The notes: a model not told the origin generated them from the sequence alone. Positions 38,088 to 48,276 are shown, counted from the first letter of the stretch. The stretch is DNA of 64,000 nt from Rheinheimera mesophila (GCF_000986865.1 NZ_LAVS01000005.1:45578-109577), one strand, 5' to 3'. Numbers and translations are program-made.

Positions 38088-39269
38088 CTAACAATACTGC
38101 CCCGCTACCCAACCTGAGGCCCAAGCCCACTGGAAGTTATAGCCCCCTAACCAGCCGGTGACATCTACCACTTCGCCGATAAAATACAGGCCAGGCTGCT
38201 TTTTCGCTTCCATGGTTTTGGACGAAAGTTCGTTGGTGTCGACCCCACCTAAAGTCACTTCGGCGGTGCGGTAGCCTTCGGTACCGTTGGGTTTAAACAC
38301 ATAATGGGTCAGGCTGTCAGCTAAACGCTGGATAGCTTTACCTTGCAGCGCTTTAATGGGCTGATTTTGAAACAGATTCAGCTCCAGCAGTTTTTCGACT
38401 AAACGTTTAGGCAGCAGGCGCGACAGGATAGTTTTAAGTTCCTGCTCCGGGTGTTTTTGCTGTTGCTCCAGCAGGAATGCGTTTAAATCCTGCTGCGGCG
38501 CTAAGTTAATAATCAGCTCGTCACCCGGTTGCCAGTAGCTGGAAATTTGTAAAATAGCCGGGCCACTTAAGCCTCTGTGAGTAAACAACATATCTTCCGG
38601 GAACACCACATCATTGGCTTGCGCCGTAACAGGCAACGACACACCACTGATTTCTTCAAATACAGCTTTGTCGGCTGGTTGCCAAGTCAGTGGTACTAAA
38701 GCTGCACGCACTGGCAATACATTTAAACCAAACTGCTCCGCCAGTTGAAAACCATAAGCAGTAGCACCTAAATTCGGCAGACTTAAACCGCCGCAAGCCA
38801 CCACTAAGCTCTGACAGCTACGGCTAAGTTGCGGCGTTGTGACTGTATAAACCCCATCGGCAAAACTGACGTTTTGAATGTCTTGTTGCAGCGCAATAGA
38901 CACGCCCGCTTTGTCGCATTCTTGTTGCAGCATATCGACAATATCTTTGGCGCTGTCGTCACAAAATAGCTGGCCCAGCGTTTTTTCGTGATAAGCAATG
39001 CCGTATTGCTGCACCAAAGCGATAAAATCCCATTGGGTATAACGGCTTAGCGCCGACTTACAAAAATGCGGGTTTTGCGATAAATAATTGGCCGGGCTGG
39101 CGTAGATATTGGTGAAGTTACAACGGCCACCACCAGACATCAGAATTTTACGGCCTATACGTTTACCGTTATCCAGCACCAGGGTTTTACGGCCTCTTTT
39201 GGCCGCTTCAATAGCGCAAAATAAACCTGCGGCGCCTGCGCCTATCACTATCACGTCCCACTGCTGCAT
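38088..39269 (-). CDS. BaiN/HI0933-family FAD-dependent oxidoreductase
   Basis: A 393-residue flavoprotein. The FAD motif is VIVIGAGAAGLFCAIEAAKRG, followed by the family marks RIGRKILMSGGGRCNFTN, FTHRGLSGPAILQISSYW, and the C-terminal GEVVDVTGWLGGYNFQWAWASG. Members are soluble HI0933/BaiN-like reductases of uncertain substrate. The ATG 39269 start overlaps the stop of the WaaA-KdkA fusion by one base (TAATG). A longer frame to 39353 lies inside that gene and is not used. Confidence 0.92.
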   Translation of the reverse strand: MQQWDVIVIGAGAAGLFCAIEAAKRGRKTLVLDNGKRIGRKILMSGGGRCNFTNIYASPANYLSQNPHFCKSALSRYTQWDFIALVQQYGIAYHEKTLGQLFCDDSAKDIVDMLQQECDKAGVSIALQQDIQNVSFADGVYTVTTPQLSRSCQSLVVACGGLSLPNLGATAYGFQLAEQFGLNVLPVRAALVPLTWQPADKAVFEEISGVSLPVTAQANDVVFPEDMLFTHRGLSGPAILQISSYWQPGDELIINLAPQQDLNAFLLEQQQKHPEQELKTILSRLLPKRLVEKLLELNLFQNQPIKALQGKAIQRLADSLTHYVFKPNGTEGYRTAEVTLGGVDTNELSSKTMEAKKQPGLYFIGEVVDVTGWLGGYNFQWAWASGWVAGQYC

Positions 39270-41356
39270 TAATTTGTACTCTGTATTGGATCTGGTTTTT
39301 GCCGCTGTTGCTGATAACCCAGCTCCAGCGCGGCGAATTGGTCTTGCTGCCAATGAAACACTGGCAGTTGCTGTTGTTCTTTATTCAGTGAGCGTAACAG
39401 ACGCTGCAGATTCTGTGTTTTCCAGCTTTGATCCGGATAATCGGCCGCTGTGCGAATAGCGCATTTATCAAAGTCGATCAGCCAAAACTGGCCCTGGCTG
39501 TCCAGCAGAATATTGTGGCAGTTTAAATCGGAGTGATAGACCTGATGCTGATGAAAGCGGGCTATTAAGGCACCAAGCTGTTGCCATTCGGTGTCAGTTA
39601 AAGGCCGCTGTTGCAACAGATGCGCCAGATCTGTGGTGCCTGGGATACGTTCAATCAAAATATCAGCACTATAAGTATAAAAACCAAAGCTAAAACCATG
39701 TTTTTGATACAAAGCAGCGCAAGGCCGTGGCACAGGCAACCCCCATAAGCGCATTTGCCAAAGTAAACCGAATTCCGCCATAGCCCGGCTTTGGCCTGGG
39801 GCTTCCGGCCAAAACTTGTCTTTGTTGATTTTACCCACTAAACCGCCACGGTAGTAATGCCGTAGCACCGCCTCTTTCCCTTCGGCATCACGCACAAACC
39901 AGACCGTATTACGGCCTTTGGATTGGCCTGTGACCAAGCCCTGCTGTTGCCAGTGATCAGGCTGAAAATAAGCCAACTCAAAGTTCGGATAAAAGTGCGG
40001 GTCAAACCAGGCTAATCTATTGCCTAGGTTTAACTTTTTGATATCAGCCCTAGGTAATAAATTGCTGACCTGAGCCACAATCCGCGCCACAGCACCTTGT
40101 TGCTGCTGATAAAGTTTTAAGCCTTTTTCGCCAGTTTGAATGGCAAGTTTTGGTTGCTGCATCAGTTGAGTCACAGTGCTGACCAGATCCACCACTGTGT
40201 TGACCTGAAAATAAGCCTGTTGCTGTTGCAGTAACTGAAACACCAGTTGGAAATTAAATACATAAGGACCGGATAATACGGCTTTGCCAAAGGCCATAGC
40301 TTCCAGCGGATTATGACCACCCCGTTCAATCAGGCTGCCGCCGATAAAAACAAAATCGGCCAATTGATACCAGCTTAATAACTCGCCCATTGAATCGCCA
40401 AGCCACACTTCAGTACTGGCATCTGGTAAACCATTCAGGCTGCGACGGACAAACTTCAACTGCTGCTGTTGTAACAACTGAGCGACCAAATCAAAACGCT
40501 CTGGATGTCGTGGTACCAGCACCAGCAACAACTGTGGGAACTGCACTTTTAACTGCTGATACGCCTGAATAAGCAGCTCATCTTCACCGGCATGAGTGCT
40601 GCCCGCCACCCAGACTGTCCGGCCTTGCAACAAAGGTTTTAAACTCTGCGCCAGTTGAGTGCTGCTTTTTGGCACATCCAGTTCAAATTTTAAGTTACCC
40701 GCAACTTGCACATGTTTTGCACCCAGGGCCAAAAACCGGCGGGCGCTGTTTTTGTCCTGCGTCAGAATTTGACTGATGTTCTGCAGCATAGGTTGAGTGA
40801 GAGCGCTAAAACGCCGGTAGCCTTTGGCTGAACGGGCCGATAAACGGGCATTGACGATTAAAGTCGGAATAGACAGCGCTTGGCAATTCGCGACCAAATT
40901 AGGCCAAAGCTCAGTTTCTAAAATCAGCAACAACTGCGGCTGCATCCATCTCAGCCAAAGACGCATCAGCACAGGGTAATCAAAAGGCAGGTAACAATGT
41001 TCAACAGTTCTGCCCAATTCCCTCTGCTCCGCCTGTAATTTTTGGATAGCAGAAGAAGCTGTAGGTGTGGTGCAGGTAATAATCAGAGGCAAATGCGGAT
41101 ACTGCAATAACAGCTTTTTAATCAAAGGCTTGGCCGCGTTAAACTCGCCCACTGAAACTGTATGCAACACTATGCCGTCTTTGGCGGAAGCTGCTGGCAG
41201 CTTCAGCGCAAAACGCTCGGCAAAACGCTGGCGGTAGGCTGGGTCTTTGCGTGAGCGCAGCAGCAGATACAGCAACACGAAGGGAGTAAGCAGCAGCAAC
41301 AGTACTGAATACCCACAGCGTCCAAGCAAGAACCAGATCGAGTTGTGCTTTTTCAA
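39269..41356 (-). CDS. waaA: Kdo transferase fused to Kdo kinase (WaaA-KdkA)
   Basis: A 695-residue fusion; separate WaaA is about 425 residues. Residues about 1-425 are WaaA: an N-terminal membrane anchor, RSRKDPAYRQRFAERF, VSVGEFNAAKPL, ETELWPNLV and GGHNPLEAMAFGKAVL. It transfers Kdo to lipid A precursor at the inner membrane. Residues about 440-690 match KdkA: KGRNTVWFV, LRHYYRGGLVGKINKDKFW, the catalytic loop HSDLNCHNILLD and IDFDKC. KdkA phosphorylates Kdo with ATP. The frame is open throughout. TTG 41356, five bases after the upstream glycosyltransferase stop and with CGGA upstream, is the probable start; TTG 41392 is the other option. Confidence 0.93.
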   Translation of the reverse strand: MKKHNSIWFLLGRCGYSVLLLLLTPFVLLYLLLRSRKDPAYRQRFAERFALKLPAASAKDGIVLHTVSVGEFNAAKPLIKKLLLQYPHLPLIITCTTPTASSAIQKLQAEQRELGRTVEHCYLPFDYPVLMRLWLRWMQPQLLLILETELWPNLVANCQALSIPTLIVNARLSARSAKGYRRFSALTQPMLQNISQILTQDKNSARRFLALGAKHVQVAGNLKFELDVPKSSTQLAQSLKPLLQGRTVWVAGSTHAGEDELLIQAYQQLKVQFPQLLLVLVPRHPERFDLVAQLLQQQQLKFVRRSLNGLPDASTEVWLGDSMGELLSWYQLADFVFIGGSLIERGGHNPLEAMAFGKAVLSGPYVFNFQLVFQLLQQQQAYFQVNTVVDLVSTVTQLMQQPKLAIQTGEKGLKLYQQQQGAVARIVAQVSNLLPRADIKKLNLGNRLAWFDPHFYPNFELAYFQPDHWQQQGLVTGQSKGRNTVWFVRDAEGKEAVLRHYYRGGLVGKINKDKFWPEAPGQSRAMAEFGLLWQMRLWGLPVPRPCAALYQKHGFSFGFYTYSADILIERIPGTTDLAHLLQQRPLTDTEWQQLGALIARFHQHQVYHSDLNCHNILLDSQGQFWLIDFDKCAIRTAADYPDQSWKTQNLQRLLRSLNKEQQQLPVFHWQQDQFAALELGYQQQRQKPDPIQSTN

Positions 41357-41361
41357 GTTTG

Positions 41362-42351
41362 TTATTCCGTTACAGGCAGCAACTGGTGCCAACTTTGTTC
41401 ACAGTAGGGCGCCTTTTTATTCAAAACAGCACCGCCTATCACTTTGTCGTAACACTGCTGGTAAGCCGCTGCCATAGTCAAATGGTCAAAGCGGTTTTTT
41501 GCATACTGATGACATGCTTCTCTGTCGTACTTGTGAACACTGTGCACTGCATCAGCCAATTCGGTATAGCTGATCGACAAAAAACCAATATCAGTGCGGT
41601 TAATAATTTCAGGTATAGCGCCGTAAGGAGTGGCAAATACAGGAGCACCCAGATACAAAGATTCAATAATGGCCAGACCAAAAGGCTCATGCCAGCGCAC
41701 TGGAAAAATCAGCCCCTGGGACTGACGCACTAACTGGTTTTTTTTCTCTCCTCCCACCATGCCATGAAAGCGACAATGTAGATCAGGGTGAAAGTAAAAA
41801 CCACGACTGCTTAAGCTAAAACGCATACCACCTAACACATGCAGCTTAGCTTTGGCTTGTTTGGATACCGCCACTGCGCCGGAGAGATTTTTAATCGGCC
41901 ATTTGGCTTTGCCCAAAAAATGGAAATAATTTTGCGCTTTGCCTAAATGAGGCTGGCCATATTCAGTCCAGTCCAAACCGTTATGCACATAACACTCAGC
42001 GTTATGATTGGCGGCATGACGGGCACTTAAAAACACCGTATTCTGACCATAACTGCGTGGTCCTTCGGCATTGCCATGCTCTGTGCTGATATAAGGCACA
42101 TCCAGCTCACCGGTAAAAGGCTGATGAAAATGCACTATGTCAGGCCAGCTACCAATTTGCTCGCGCATAGATTTAGTGGCGTCAAAACGCGTGGCGTTTT
42201 TGGGTAAGTCAGCAGCATTGCCCCACAATAAGCGCACTTCATGGCCTGCAGCCTGCTGCGCCATAAGTAAACCCCAAACAATACGCTCAGTGCCGCCATA
42301 ATCTCGCGGCGGCAATGAAAGACGGCTAATCATCACATGTAGTATTTTCAT
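41362..42351 (-). CDS. Glycosyltransferase family 4-like
   Basis: A 329-residue GT-B glycosyltransferase. N-terminal acceptor-side features are SRLSLPPRDYGGTERIVWGL and HFHQPF. The nucleotide-sugar side has FPVRWHEPFGLAIIESLYLG, AVFATPYGAIPEI-like spacing and a late Tyr/Gln-rich end. It lies five bases before waaA-kdkA on the same strand, among LPS-core genes, so an LPS outer- or inner-core sugar transfer is likely. The sugar is unknown. Confidence 0.85.
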   Translation of the reverse strand: MKILHVMISRLSLPPRDYGGTERIVWGLLMAQQAAGHEVRLLWGNAADLPKNATRFDATKSMREQIGSWPDIVHFHQPFTGELDVPYISTEHGNAEGPRSYGQNTVFLSARHAANHNAECYVHNGLDWTEYGQPHLGKAQNYFHFLGKAKWPIKNLSGAVAVSKQAKAKLHVLGGMRFSLSSRGFYFHPDLHCRFHGMVGGEKKNQLVRQSQGLIFPVRWHEPFGLAIIESLYLGAPVFATPYGAIPEIINRTDIGFLSISYTELADAVHSVHKYDREACHQYAKNRFDHLTMAAAYQQCYDKVIGGAVLNKKAPYCEQSWHQLLPVTE

Positions 42352-42401
42352 TGAAAGAGTTCTATGAGCTTTAGCTGAAAATTCTCAACACCAAACTGCT
42401 A

Positions 42402-43184
42402 TTAGCCTTTCATTTGTTTTGCTTTTTTATCAGCCACCATAGTGGCTAAAGCGGCGTATTTATGGAACGCATACTGGCCCAGCACTATAGCCATCAGTAA
42501 ACCACGCCAGCCGTCGAGGAAACCCAAACGCAGCACATACTGCTGAATAAAATCGGTGAAAAAGCGCAAAATAGCAAAACCCAAACTGGCTTTTTTACCA
42601 CGGGCAAATTTATCTTCAGCGCCCAAACAAGCATATTTCACATGCTTTTCCTGACAATGCTGATAACTGCGCCAGCTATGGTGAATAATGGCCGATTTTA
42701 GTACCCGCACTTTTTCATAAGGCAATAACAGGGTTTCATGCACCTGACGGTCTTTAAAACTAGCACCTGTTTTTAAAAACAATTTGCCTTGAGGAGTGGA
42801 GTAACGACCATGTTTCAGCAACTTGCCAAAAAAGTAGGTGTGCCATGGCATTTTGATAAAGTTGGCGTCCAGCTCGGGTTCTGACAGAACCTGATCAATT
42901 TCCACTTTCAGTTCAGGCGTTAATACTTCGTCAGCATCTATGCTTAATACCCAATCATGTTCACACCAGGCTAAAGCGCGGTTACGTTGTGGGCCAAAGC
43001 CAGGCCAGTCGGTTTGATAAACTTTGTCAGCGTATTTTTCTGCTATTTCTACTGTTCTGTCTTTACTGCCGGAGTCGACCACTATCAGTTGGTCAACCCA
43101 ACCCGCCAACGACTGTAAACAAGCTTCAATCCGGTCTTCTTCATTGCAGGAAATCACAAAACAGGAAATTTTACGGCTGCGCAT
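42402..43184 (-). CDS. Glycosyltransferase family 2 (WaaE/KdtX-like)
   Basis: A 260-residue GT-A glycosyltransferase. Motifs are CFVISCNEEDRIEACLQSL, IVVDSGSKDRTVEIA, WVLSIDADE (the metal-binding DxD region) and the WaaE-like RQVHETLLLP. A helical C-terminus may touch the membrane. WaaE/KdtX enzymes add a hexose to the first heptose of the LPS core, and the cluster fits this. Its start is 2 bases after the preceding gene, so they are one operon. Confidence 0.88.
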   Translation of the reverse strand: MRSRKISCFVISCNEEDRIEACLQSLAGWVDQLIVVDSGSKDRTVEIAEKYADKVYQTDWPGFGPQRNRALAWCEHDWVLSIDADEVLTPELKVEIDQVLSEPELDANFIKMPWHTYFFGKLLKHGRYSTPQGKLFLKTGASFKDRQVHETLLLPYEKVRVLKSAIIHHSWRSYQHCQEKHVKYACLGAEDKFARGKKASLGFAILRFFTDFIQQYVLRLGFLDGWRGLLMAIVLGQYAFHKYAALATMVADKKAKQMKG

Positions 43185-43186
43185 GC

Positions 43187-43966
43187 TTAAACCTCGTCCT
43201 GTTGGGCTGGCGTAAATTGCACCTGTGACAGATCACCGGACAGATGATTACTGCGGATAGATTTTAGCTGGAACCTGTATTTCAGATTGCGCCAAAACGA
43301 AGTACCACCTTTGCGGGTACCGCCACTCATTTTGTCGATTTCGCTTTCAAAACGGCTGGCCGACCATAAACGGTAAGGCAACATCGAATACACCGTCAGG
43401 TTTAGCTCGGGGTAAAACTGCAGATCCACATCCACAGGACGGAAAAACTTTGGCCGGCTCAGCAGCTTTTTTGCACCTTGCAGCGTTAAAGCATAACCCG
43501 TAGTGCAGTTCGGCACTTTGGCAAAATTCACCAAGGTATAACCATCACCCAGGTCTTTTTTCTGCTCGCCAGTGCCTGCTCTGTCATCGGCTAATTTGAT
43601 CATATCCCAGTGTTTTAATTGGGTAATTTTTGTAAGCACAGTCAGAAATTCAGGCTCTAAATCTATATCGTCTTCCAGAATAAAGGCCATGGCGATATTT
43701 TCATCCACCATACGCTGCCATAAAGTGCGGTGACTTAAATAACAGCCAATTTCGCCTGGCGACAAAGGACGGCGGAATTTCTTCTGGTTTAACGCAGGAT
43801 CATAACAAGCGGCCACTTCAGCCTGGCTCAGGTTTTTGCCATAAATAGCGCTGAAGCGTTCTGCTTCCAAACCCAGCTTATGCAGCTGCTTTTTGGCTGA
43901 TTCATAACGCTCAGGGTTGGAATCCAGATTAATTAACCAGATTGGGTATCCTGCAAACTGTCCCAT
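43187..43966 (-). CDS. Glycosyltransferase family 25 (LPS core)
   Basis: A 259-residue GT25 enzyme, first gene of the minus-strand LPS unit. Motifs: WLINLDSNPERYESAKKQL, LSPGEIGCYLSHRTLW, FILEDDIDLEP (the acidic metal motif) and GYALTLQGAKKLL. Members add galactose or glucose to LPS or lipooligosaccharide core. ATG 43966 has GGAAG 6 bases upstream; the longer frame to 44089 has no such support. It is divergent from gmhA across a 175-bp promoter region. Confidence 0.9.
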   Translation of the reverse strand: MGQFAGYPIWLINLDSNPERYESAKKQLHKLGLEAERFSAIYGKNLSQAEVAACYDPALNQKKFRRPLSPGEIGCYLSHRTLWQRMVDENIAMAFILEDDIDLEPEFLTVLTKITQLKHWDMIKLADDRAGTGEQKKDLGDGYTLVNFAKVPNCTTGYALTLQGAKKLLSRPKFFRPVDVDLQFYPELNLTVYSMLPYRLWSASRFESEIDKMSGGTRKGGTSFWRNLKYRFQLKSIRSNHLSGDLSQVQFTPAQQDEV

Positions 43967-44141
43967 GTTTTTCTTCCACTTTATTCTGCTTCTGTGCAAC
44001 GATTTTACCTGAACGCCTTCTAAAGACAGAGCTTTTTTTCCAGCAATAGCCCTGAAGACAGAGCCTATGGATAAAAAGTTCTTTTGCAATAAACAAGATC
44101 CGTTAAAATGCCTTTAATCACAGCGCTAAACAGAGCCTCCT

Positions 44142-44735
44142 ATGTCAGATTTAAAACCCAGTTTAAAACAGAGCTTTTTAGATAGTTTAAAACGTCACCG
44201 TGACGCCTTTGCCACAGTGGAAGCCTATCATGAGCAAGCCATGCAACTGTTAGAAGCAGTACAGAACTGCTTAAAACAAGGCGGCAAAGTAGTATGGATG
44301 GGTAATGGCGGCAGCGCGGCCGACAGTCAGCATTTAGCCGCTGAGTTTATGGTGCGTTACAAAGCAGAACGTGGCCCGCTGGCTTCCATTGCCTTAACCA
44401 CAGACACTTCTATTCTGACAGCTCATGCAAACGACTACCATTTTGACAGCGTATTTGAGCGCCAGGTGTTAGGTTTAGTGCGGCCACAAGACGTGGTAAT
44501 TGGCCTGACAACTTCAGGCAAAAGCCCAAATATCAACTTGGCGTTAAAAGCCGCCAATGATTTAGGTGCTTTTACTGTTGCTCTAACAGGCCGTGATGGG
44601 GGTTTAGTCAAAGACATCGCTAAGCTGGCTATTATCGTCAAAAACGACGAAACCGCCCGCATTCAGGAAGTGCATATGTTTATTGGTCACTGGCTCTGTG
44701 AAGCTTTAGACATGGCTATCGTAGGTACTCACTAA
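44142..44735 (+). CDS. gmhA: Sedoheptulose-7-phosphate isomerase
   Basis: A 197-residue SIS-domain enzyme that converts sedoheptulose 7-phosphate to D-glycero-D-manno-heptose 7-phosphate, the first step of LPS heptose synthesis. Typical parts are [42 protein letters not shown], and the active-site Glu/His near [16 protein letters not shown]. Length is normal. Its stop overlaps hldE by one base (TAATG), and it leads the heptose operon. Confidence 0.96.
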   Translation: MSDLKPSLKQSFLDSLKRHRDAFATVEAYHEQAMQLLEAVQNCLKQGGKVVWMGNGGSAADSQHLAAEFMVRYKAERGPLASIALTTDTSILTAHANDYHFDSVFERQVLGLVRPQDVVIGLTTSGKSPNINLALKAANDLGAFTVALTGRDGGLVKDIAKLAIIVKNDETARIQEVHMFIGHWLCEALDMAIVGTH

Positions 44736-46195
44736 TGATCAATTTAAGCCTGCTGCAAAATTTGTCTTCTGCGTCTGTGCTGGTGGTAGGTGATGTGATG
44801 CTGGACCGCTATTTTAATGGCGACTCGCAGCGTATATCGCCTGAAGCCCCTGTGCCTGTGGTGAAAATCAGCAAAATAGAAGACAAAGCCGGTGGCGCTG
44901 CCAACGTGGCACGTAATATCGCCCATCTGGACGGTAAAGTAGGCTTATTAGGTATTATTGGTCACGACAGCGCGGGCGAATCGTTGCAGCAACTGCTGGC
45001 CGGTGAACAAATTCACTCTGAGCTTTTGAGCCAAAGTCATAAACCTACCATCGCCAAAATGCGGGTGGTGTCGCGCCAACAGCAAATAGTGCGGCTGGAT
45101 CAGGAAGAAATGTTCAGTAGCGACGATGCTGAACTCCTGGCAGAGCGATTTGCTGCTGTGTATCAAAACTACGATGTGATCCTGTTCAGTGATTACAACA
45201 AAGGCTCGTTGCAGCAGATTTCTAAAATGATCCAACTGGCCAAAGCGGCGGGCAAAACTGTATTGGTGGACCCCAAGCAAGCCGATTTGTCTGTGTATGC
45301 CGGTGCTGATGTAATTACACCCAATTTAGGTGAATTTAAAACCGCAGGCGGCAAAACAGGCTCTGTAGAAGAAATGCTCAGTTCAGCCCGTGAGCTGATG
45401 CAAAAAGCCGGTTTAGCTTCGATTTTATTAACCCGCAGCGAACAAGGCATGAGCCTGATTACCGCTACCGAGCATCATCACTTCCCGGCCCAGGTGCTGG
45501 AAGTCAGTGATGTGACAGGTGCTGGCGATACCGTCATCGCCACCTTAGCTGTGATGTTAAGCGCAGGTATGCCGCTGCATGATGCCACTCAGTTAGCGAA
45601 CCTGGCGGCTGGCATAGTGGTCGGTAAAGTAGGAGCGGCGACAGTTTCTCCTGAAGAGCTGGCCGCTAAGCTGAATAAAGATTTATTCCGTCAGGGCGAT
45701 TTTTACCAGACGCCTTTTGACAAAGTGCTGCAGCATATTCAGTTTGCCCGTCAAAACGGCGAGCGAATAGTTTTCACCAACGGCTGCTTTGATATTTTAC
45801 ACGCTGGCCATGTGCGTTATTTAGCTCAGGCTAAGGCTTTGGGTGACCGTTTAGTGGTAGGCCTGAATTCAGATGCTTCAGTGCGCCGCTTAAAAGGCGA
45901 ACAGCGTCCTATCAATAGCTTAGAAGACCGTGCCACAGTGCTGGCAAGTTTGGCCAGTGTTGACTGGGTGGTACCTTTTGGTGATGACCTTGCCGAAAAC
46001 GACACGCCGCTGAAATTAATCAGCACTATTTTGCCTGACGTTTTAGTCAAAGGTGGTGACTACAGTATCGAAACCATAGTAGGTGCGGACGTGGTTATAG
46101 CAAACGGCGGTGAAGTGCAGGTGCTGACCTTTGTGGATGGCCGCTCCACCAGCAAAGTGATCCGGAAAATTCAGGATTTACAGGGAACTCACTGA
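44735..46195 (+). CDS. hldE: Bifunctional heptose-7-phosphate kinase / heptose-1-phosphate adenylyltransferase
   Basis: A 486-residue two-domain enzyme. The N-terminal ribokinase-fold domain (about 1-320; [29 protein letters not shown]) phosphorylates heptose 7-phosphate at C1. The C-terminal nucleotidyltransferase (about 340-486; [20 protein letters not shown] with the HxGH motif, [16 protein letters not shown]) makes ADP-heptose precursor. Between the two steps GmhB, encoded two genes on, removes the C7 phosphate. Epimerase HldD is not in the window. Confidence 0.97.
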   Translation: MINLSLLQNLSSASVLVVGDVMLDRYFNGDSQRISPEAPVPVVKISKIEDKAGGAANVARNIAHLDGKVGLLGIIGHDSAGESLQQLLAGEQIHSELLSQSHKPTIAKMRVVSRQQQIVRLDQEEMFSSDDAELLAERFAAVYQNYDVILFSDYNKGSLQQISKMIQLAKAAGKTVLVDPKQADLSVYAGADVITPNLGEFKTAGGKTGSVEEMLSSARELMQKAGLASILLTRSEQGMSLITATEHHHFPAQVLEVSDVTGAGDTVIATLAVMLSAGMPLHDATQLANLAAGIVVGKVGAATVSPEELAAKLNKDLFRQGDFYQTPFDKVLQHIQFARQNGERIVFTNGCFDILHAGHVRYLAQAKALGDRLVVGLNSDASVRRLKGEQRPINSLEDRATVLASLASVDWVVPFGDDLAENDTPLKLISTILPDVLVKGGDYSIETIVGADVVIANGGEVQVLTFVDGRSTSKVIRKIQDLQGTH

Positions 46196-46196
46196 T

Positions 46197-47258
46197 TTGT
46201 CGCAGCCTATTCAATCTATTTGTATTCTGCGTTTATCCGCCATTGGCGATGTCTGCAATGCTGTCTCTGTGGTGCAATCTATTCAGCGTCAGCATCCACA
46301 AGCGCAGATCACCTGGATCATTGGCAAAGTCGAAGCCCGTTTGCTGGAGGGTTTACCCGGTGTGCGTTTTGTCGTTTTTGATAAAAAGCTGGGCAAAGCC
46401 GCCTACAGCCAGCTCAAGCAGGATTTAAAACACGACTATTTTGACGTGCTGTTGCATATGCAGGTGGCCTTTCGCGCGAATGTCGCTTCACTTTGTATCA
46501 AGGCCCGTAAAAAGATAGGGTTTGACTGGCACACAGCCAAAGAGTTACATGCGCTTTTTATGCGCCACCGTATTGAGCCAGCACCACGCCGCCATGTACT
46601 GGATGGTTTTCGCCAGTTTGCCAAAGCTATTGGCGTGACAGAACAACAGCTTGGCACAACTCCAACATGGCAATTGCCTATACCTGAAGCCGACGAGTTA
46701 TGGGCTAAACAGCAACTGGCAGCCACTGGCAACTCACGAGTGTTGATCATCAGCCCAGCCGCTTCTAAAGCTGAACGCAACTGGTTACCAGAACGTTATG
46801 CGGCTTTGGCCGATTATGCCCATACCAAGGGTTTTGCGGTGATTTTATGCGGTGGCCCGACAGAGCTGGAGCGCAATTTAAGTCAGGCTATTTTGGCCTC
46901 AGCCCAGCAGCCGATCACAGATCTGACCGGCAAAACCAATTTAAAACAGCTACTGGCGTTATTAAAACACGCCAGTGTAGTCTTAGCGCCCGACACTGGC
47001 CCTGCGCATATGGCGGTGGCTGTAGGCACTCCGGTGATAGGTTTGTATGGCCACAGTAATCCGGATCGCACCGGGCCCTATTTATTCCGCCAGTATGTGG
47101 TCGAGGTCTATCACCAGTCCTTGCTGGCGCAGCAGGGCAAAACCGCGGCAGAATTAAAATGGGGCACCCGCGTCAAAGGCAGCGATATTATGCAAAAAAT
47201 AACTGTAGAAGCTGTGACTGCTATGTTCGATAAAGTTGTTACTGAGCAGCAACTATGA
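46197..47258 (+). CDS. Glycosyltransferase family 9 (LPS heptosyltransferase)
   Basis: A 353-residue GT9 enzyme. N-terminal motif ILRLSAIGDVCNAVSVVQSI; nucleotide side SPAASKAERNWLPERYAAL, ILCGGPTELERNLS, APDTGPAHMAVAVGTPVIGLYG. It transfers heptose from ADP-heptose to the LPS inner core, with WaaC, WaaQ and OpsX as possible equivalents. No ATG is usable: the start is TTG 46197, one base after the hldE stop, with AGGGA upstream. It overlaps gmhB by 4 bases. Confidence 0.9.
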   Translation: MSQPIQSICILRLSAIGDVCNAVSVVQSIQRQHPQAQITWIIGKVEARLLEGLPGVRFVVFDKKLGKAAYSQLKQDLKHDYFDVLLHMQVAFRANVASLCIKARKKIGFDWHTAKELHALFMRHRIEPAPRRHVLDGFRQFAKAIGVTEQQLGTTPTWQLPIPEADELWAKQQLAATGNSRVLIISPAASKAERNWLPERYAALADYAHTKGFAVILCGGPTELERNLSQAILASAQQPITDLTGKTNLKQLLALLKHASVVLAPDTGPAHMAVAVGTPVIGLYGHSNPDRTGPYLFRQYVVEVYHQSLLAQQGKTAAELKWGTRVKGSDIMQKITVEAVTAMFDKVVTEQQL

Positions 47259-47806
47259 AGCAAAAGCAAAAAGCCGCCTTTCTGGACAGAGACGGTGTGA
47301 TTAATATCGACCACGGTTATGTCAGTGAGCCTTCACAGTTCGAGTTTATCGACGGTGTGTTTGACGCCTGCCGTCATTTGCAGCAACGGGGTTATTTACT
47401 GGTCGTAGTGACCAACCAATCTGGTATAGGCCGCGGTTATTATAATGAGCAGCAATTTCATGCCTTAACCGACTGGATGAAAGCTCAGTTTGAGGCTCAT
47501 GGCGTCACTCTGACCGATGTGTTTTTTTGCCCTCATCATCCGGTCAATGCCAATCCGCCTTATCAAATCGACTGTGATTGCCGTAAACCTGCGCCGGGCA
47601 TGTTATTACAAGCCATAGAGAAATATCAGATTGATCCGAGCCAAAGCCTGATGCTGGGTGATAAAAAAGCTGATATGCAAGCGGCACAAGCCGCTGGTGT
47701 TGGCCGCAAAGTGTTGGTGTTATCAGGCCAAAGTTTAACAGCAGAAGACCAGGCCAGCGCTGATGAAGTCTGGCCTTCAATAAAAACGGCTTTGGAGCTG
47801 GTTTAA
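47255..47806 (+). CDS. gmhB: Heptose-1,7-bisphosphate 7-phosphatase
   Basis: A 183-residue HAD phosphatase. It has the DxD nucleophile FLDRDGVINID, VVTNQSGIGRGYYNEQQF, the Cys/His zinc-site region CPHHPVNANP...CDCRKP, and DKKADMQAAQAAGVGRKVLV. It dephosphorylates the C7 position between the two HldE reactions. ATGA overlap with the heptosyltransferase couples it to the operon. It converges with a peroxiredoxin gene, overlapping 4 bases at the stops. Confidence 0.95.
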   Translation: MKQKQKAAFLDRDGVINIDHGYVSEPSQFEFIDGVFDACRHLQQRGYLLVVVTNQSGIGRGYYNEQQFHALTDWMKAQFEAHGVTLTDVFFCPHHPVNANPPYQIDCDCRKPAPGMLLQAIEKYQIDPSQSLMLGDKKADMQAAQAAGVGRKVLVLSGQSLTAEDQASADEVWPSIKTALELV

Positions 47807-48276
47807 ACCAGCTCTAACATCACTTCAGCTTTGCTGACTTCAAACTGCTTCGGCTCATCGACATTCAGCGCTGTCACCACGGCATTATCGACCACCATAG
47901 CGTAACGTCTGGAGCGCACACCACCAAAATCACCGGTATCTGTATCCAAGCCAATGGCTTTGGCAAACTTGCCTGCACCGTCAGCTAAAAATACGATGTC
48001 AGTGGCGTTATGCGCCTTGCCCCAGGCATCCATTACGTAGGCGTCATTGACCGAGGTACAGATAATACGGTCGACACCTTTATCAAAAAACTGCTGAGCA
48101 TGCTCGATAAAACCCGGTAAATGAGCTGCGCTGCAGGTTGGAGTAAAAGCGCCTGGTACGGCAAACAGCAGCACTTTTTCGCCTTTAAATACTTCCGCCG
48201 TAGTCAGGTTCACCGGACCATTGTCAGTTAAACGTGCAAAAGTTACGTTGGGTAAGGTATCGCCAATCTTGATCAT
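47803..48276 (-). CDS. Prx5-type peroxiredoxin
   Basis: A 157-residue thioredoxin-fold peroxidase of the Prx5/PMP20 group. The peroxidatic Cys is in VPGAFTPTCSAAHLPGF, followed by SVNDAYVMDAWGK and the late SRRYAMVVDN. No second conserved Cys is evident, so it is probably a 1-Cys enzyme that needs glutathione or glutaredoxin. gorA lies about 9 kb away. ATG 48276 is used rather than the TTG one codon before it. Confidence 0.93.
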   Translation of the reverse strand: MIKIGDTLPNVTFARLTDNGPVNLTTAEVFKGEKVLLFAVPGAFTPTCSAAHLPGFIEHAQQFFDKGVDRIICTSVNDAYVMDAWGKAHNATDIVFLADGAGKFAKAIGLDTDTGDFGGVRSRRYAMVVDNAVVTALNVDEPKQFEVSKAEVMLELV

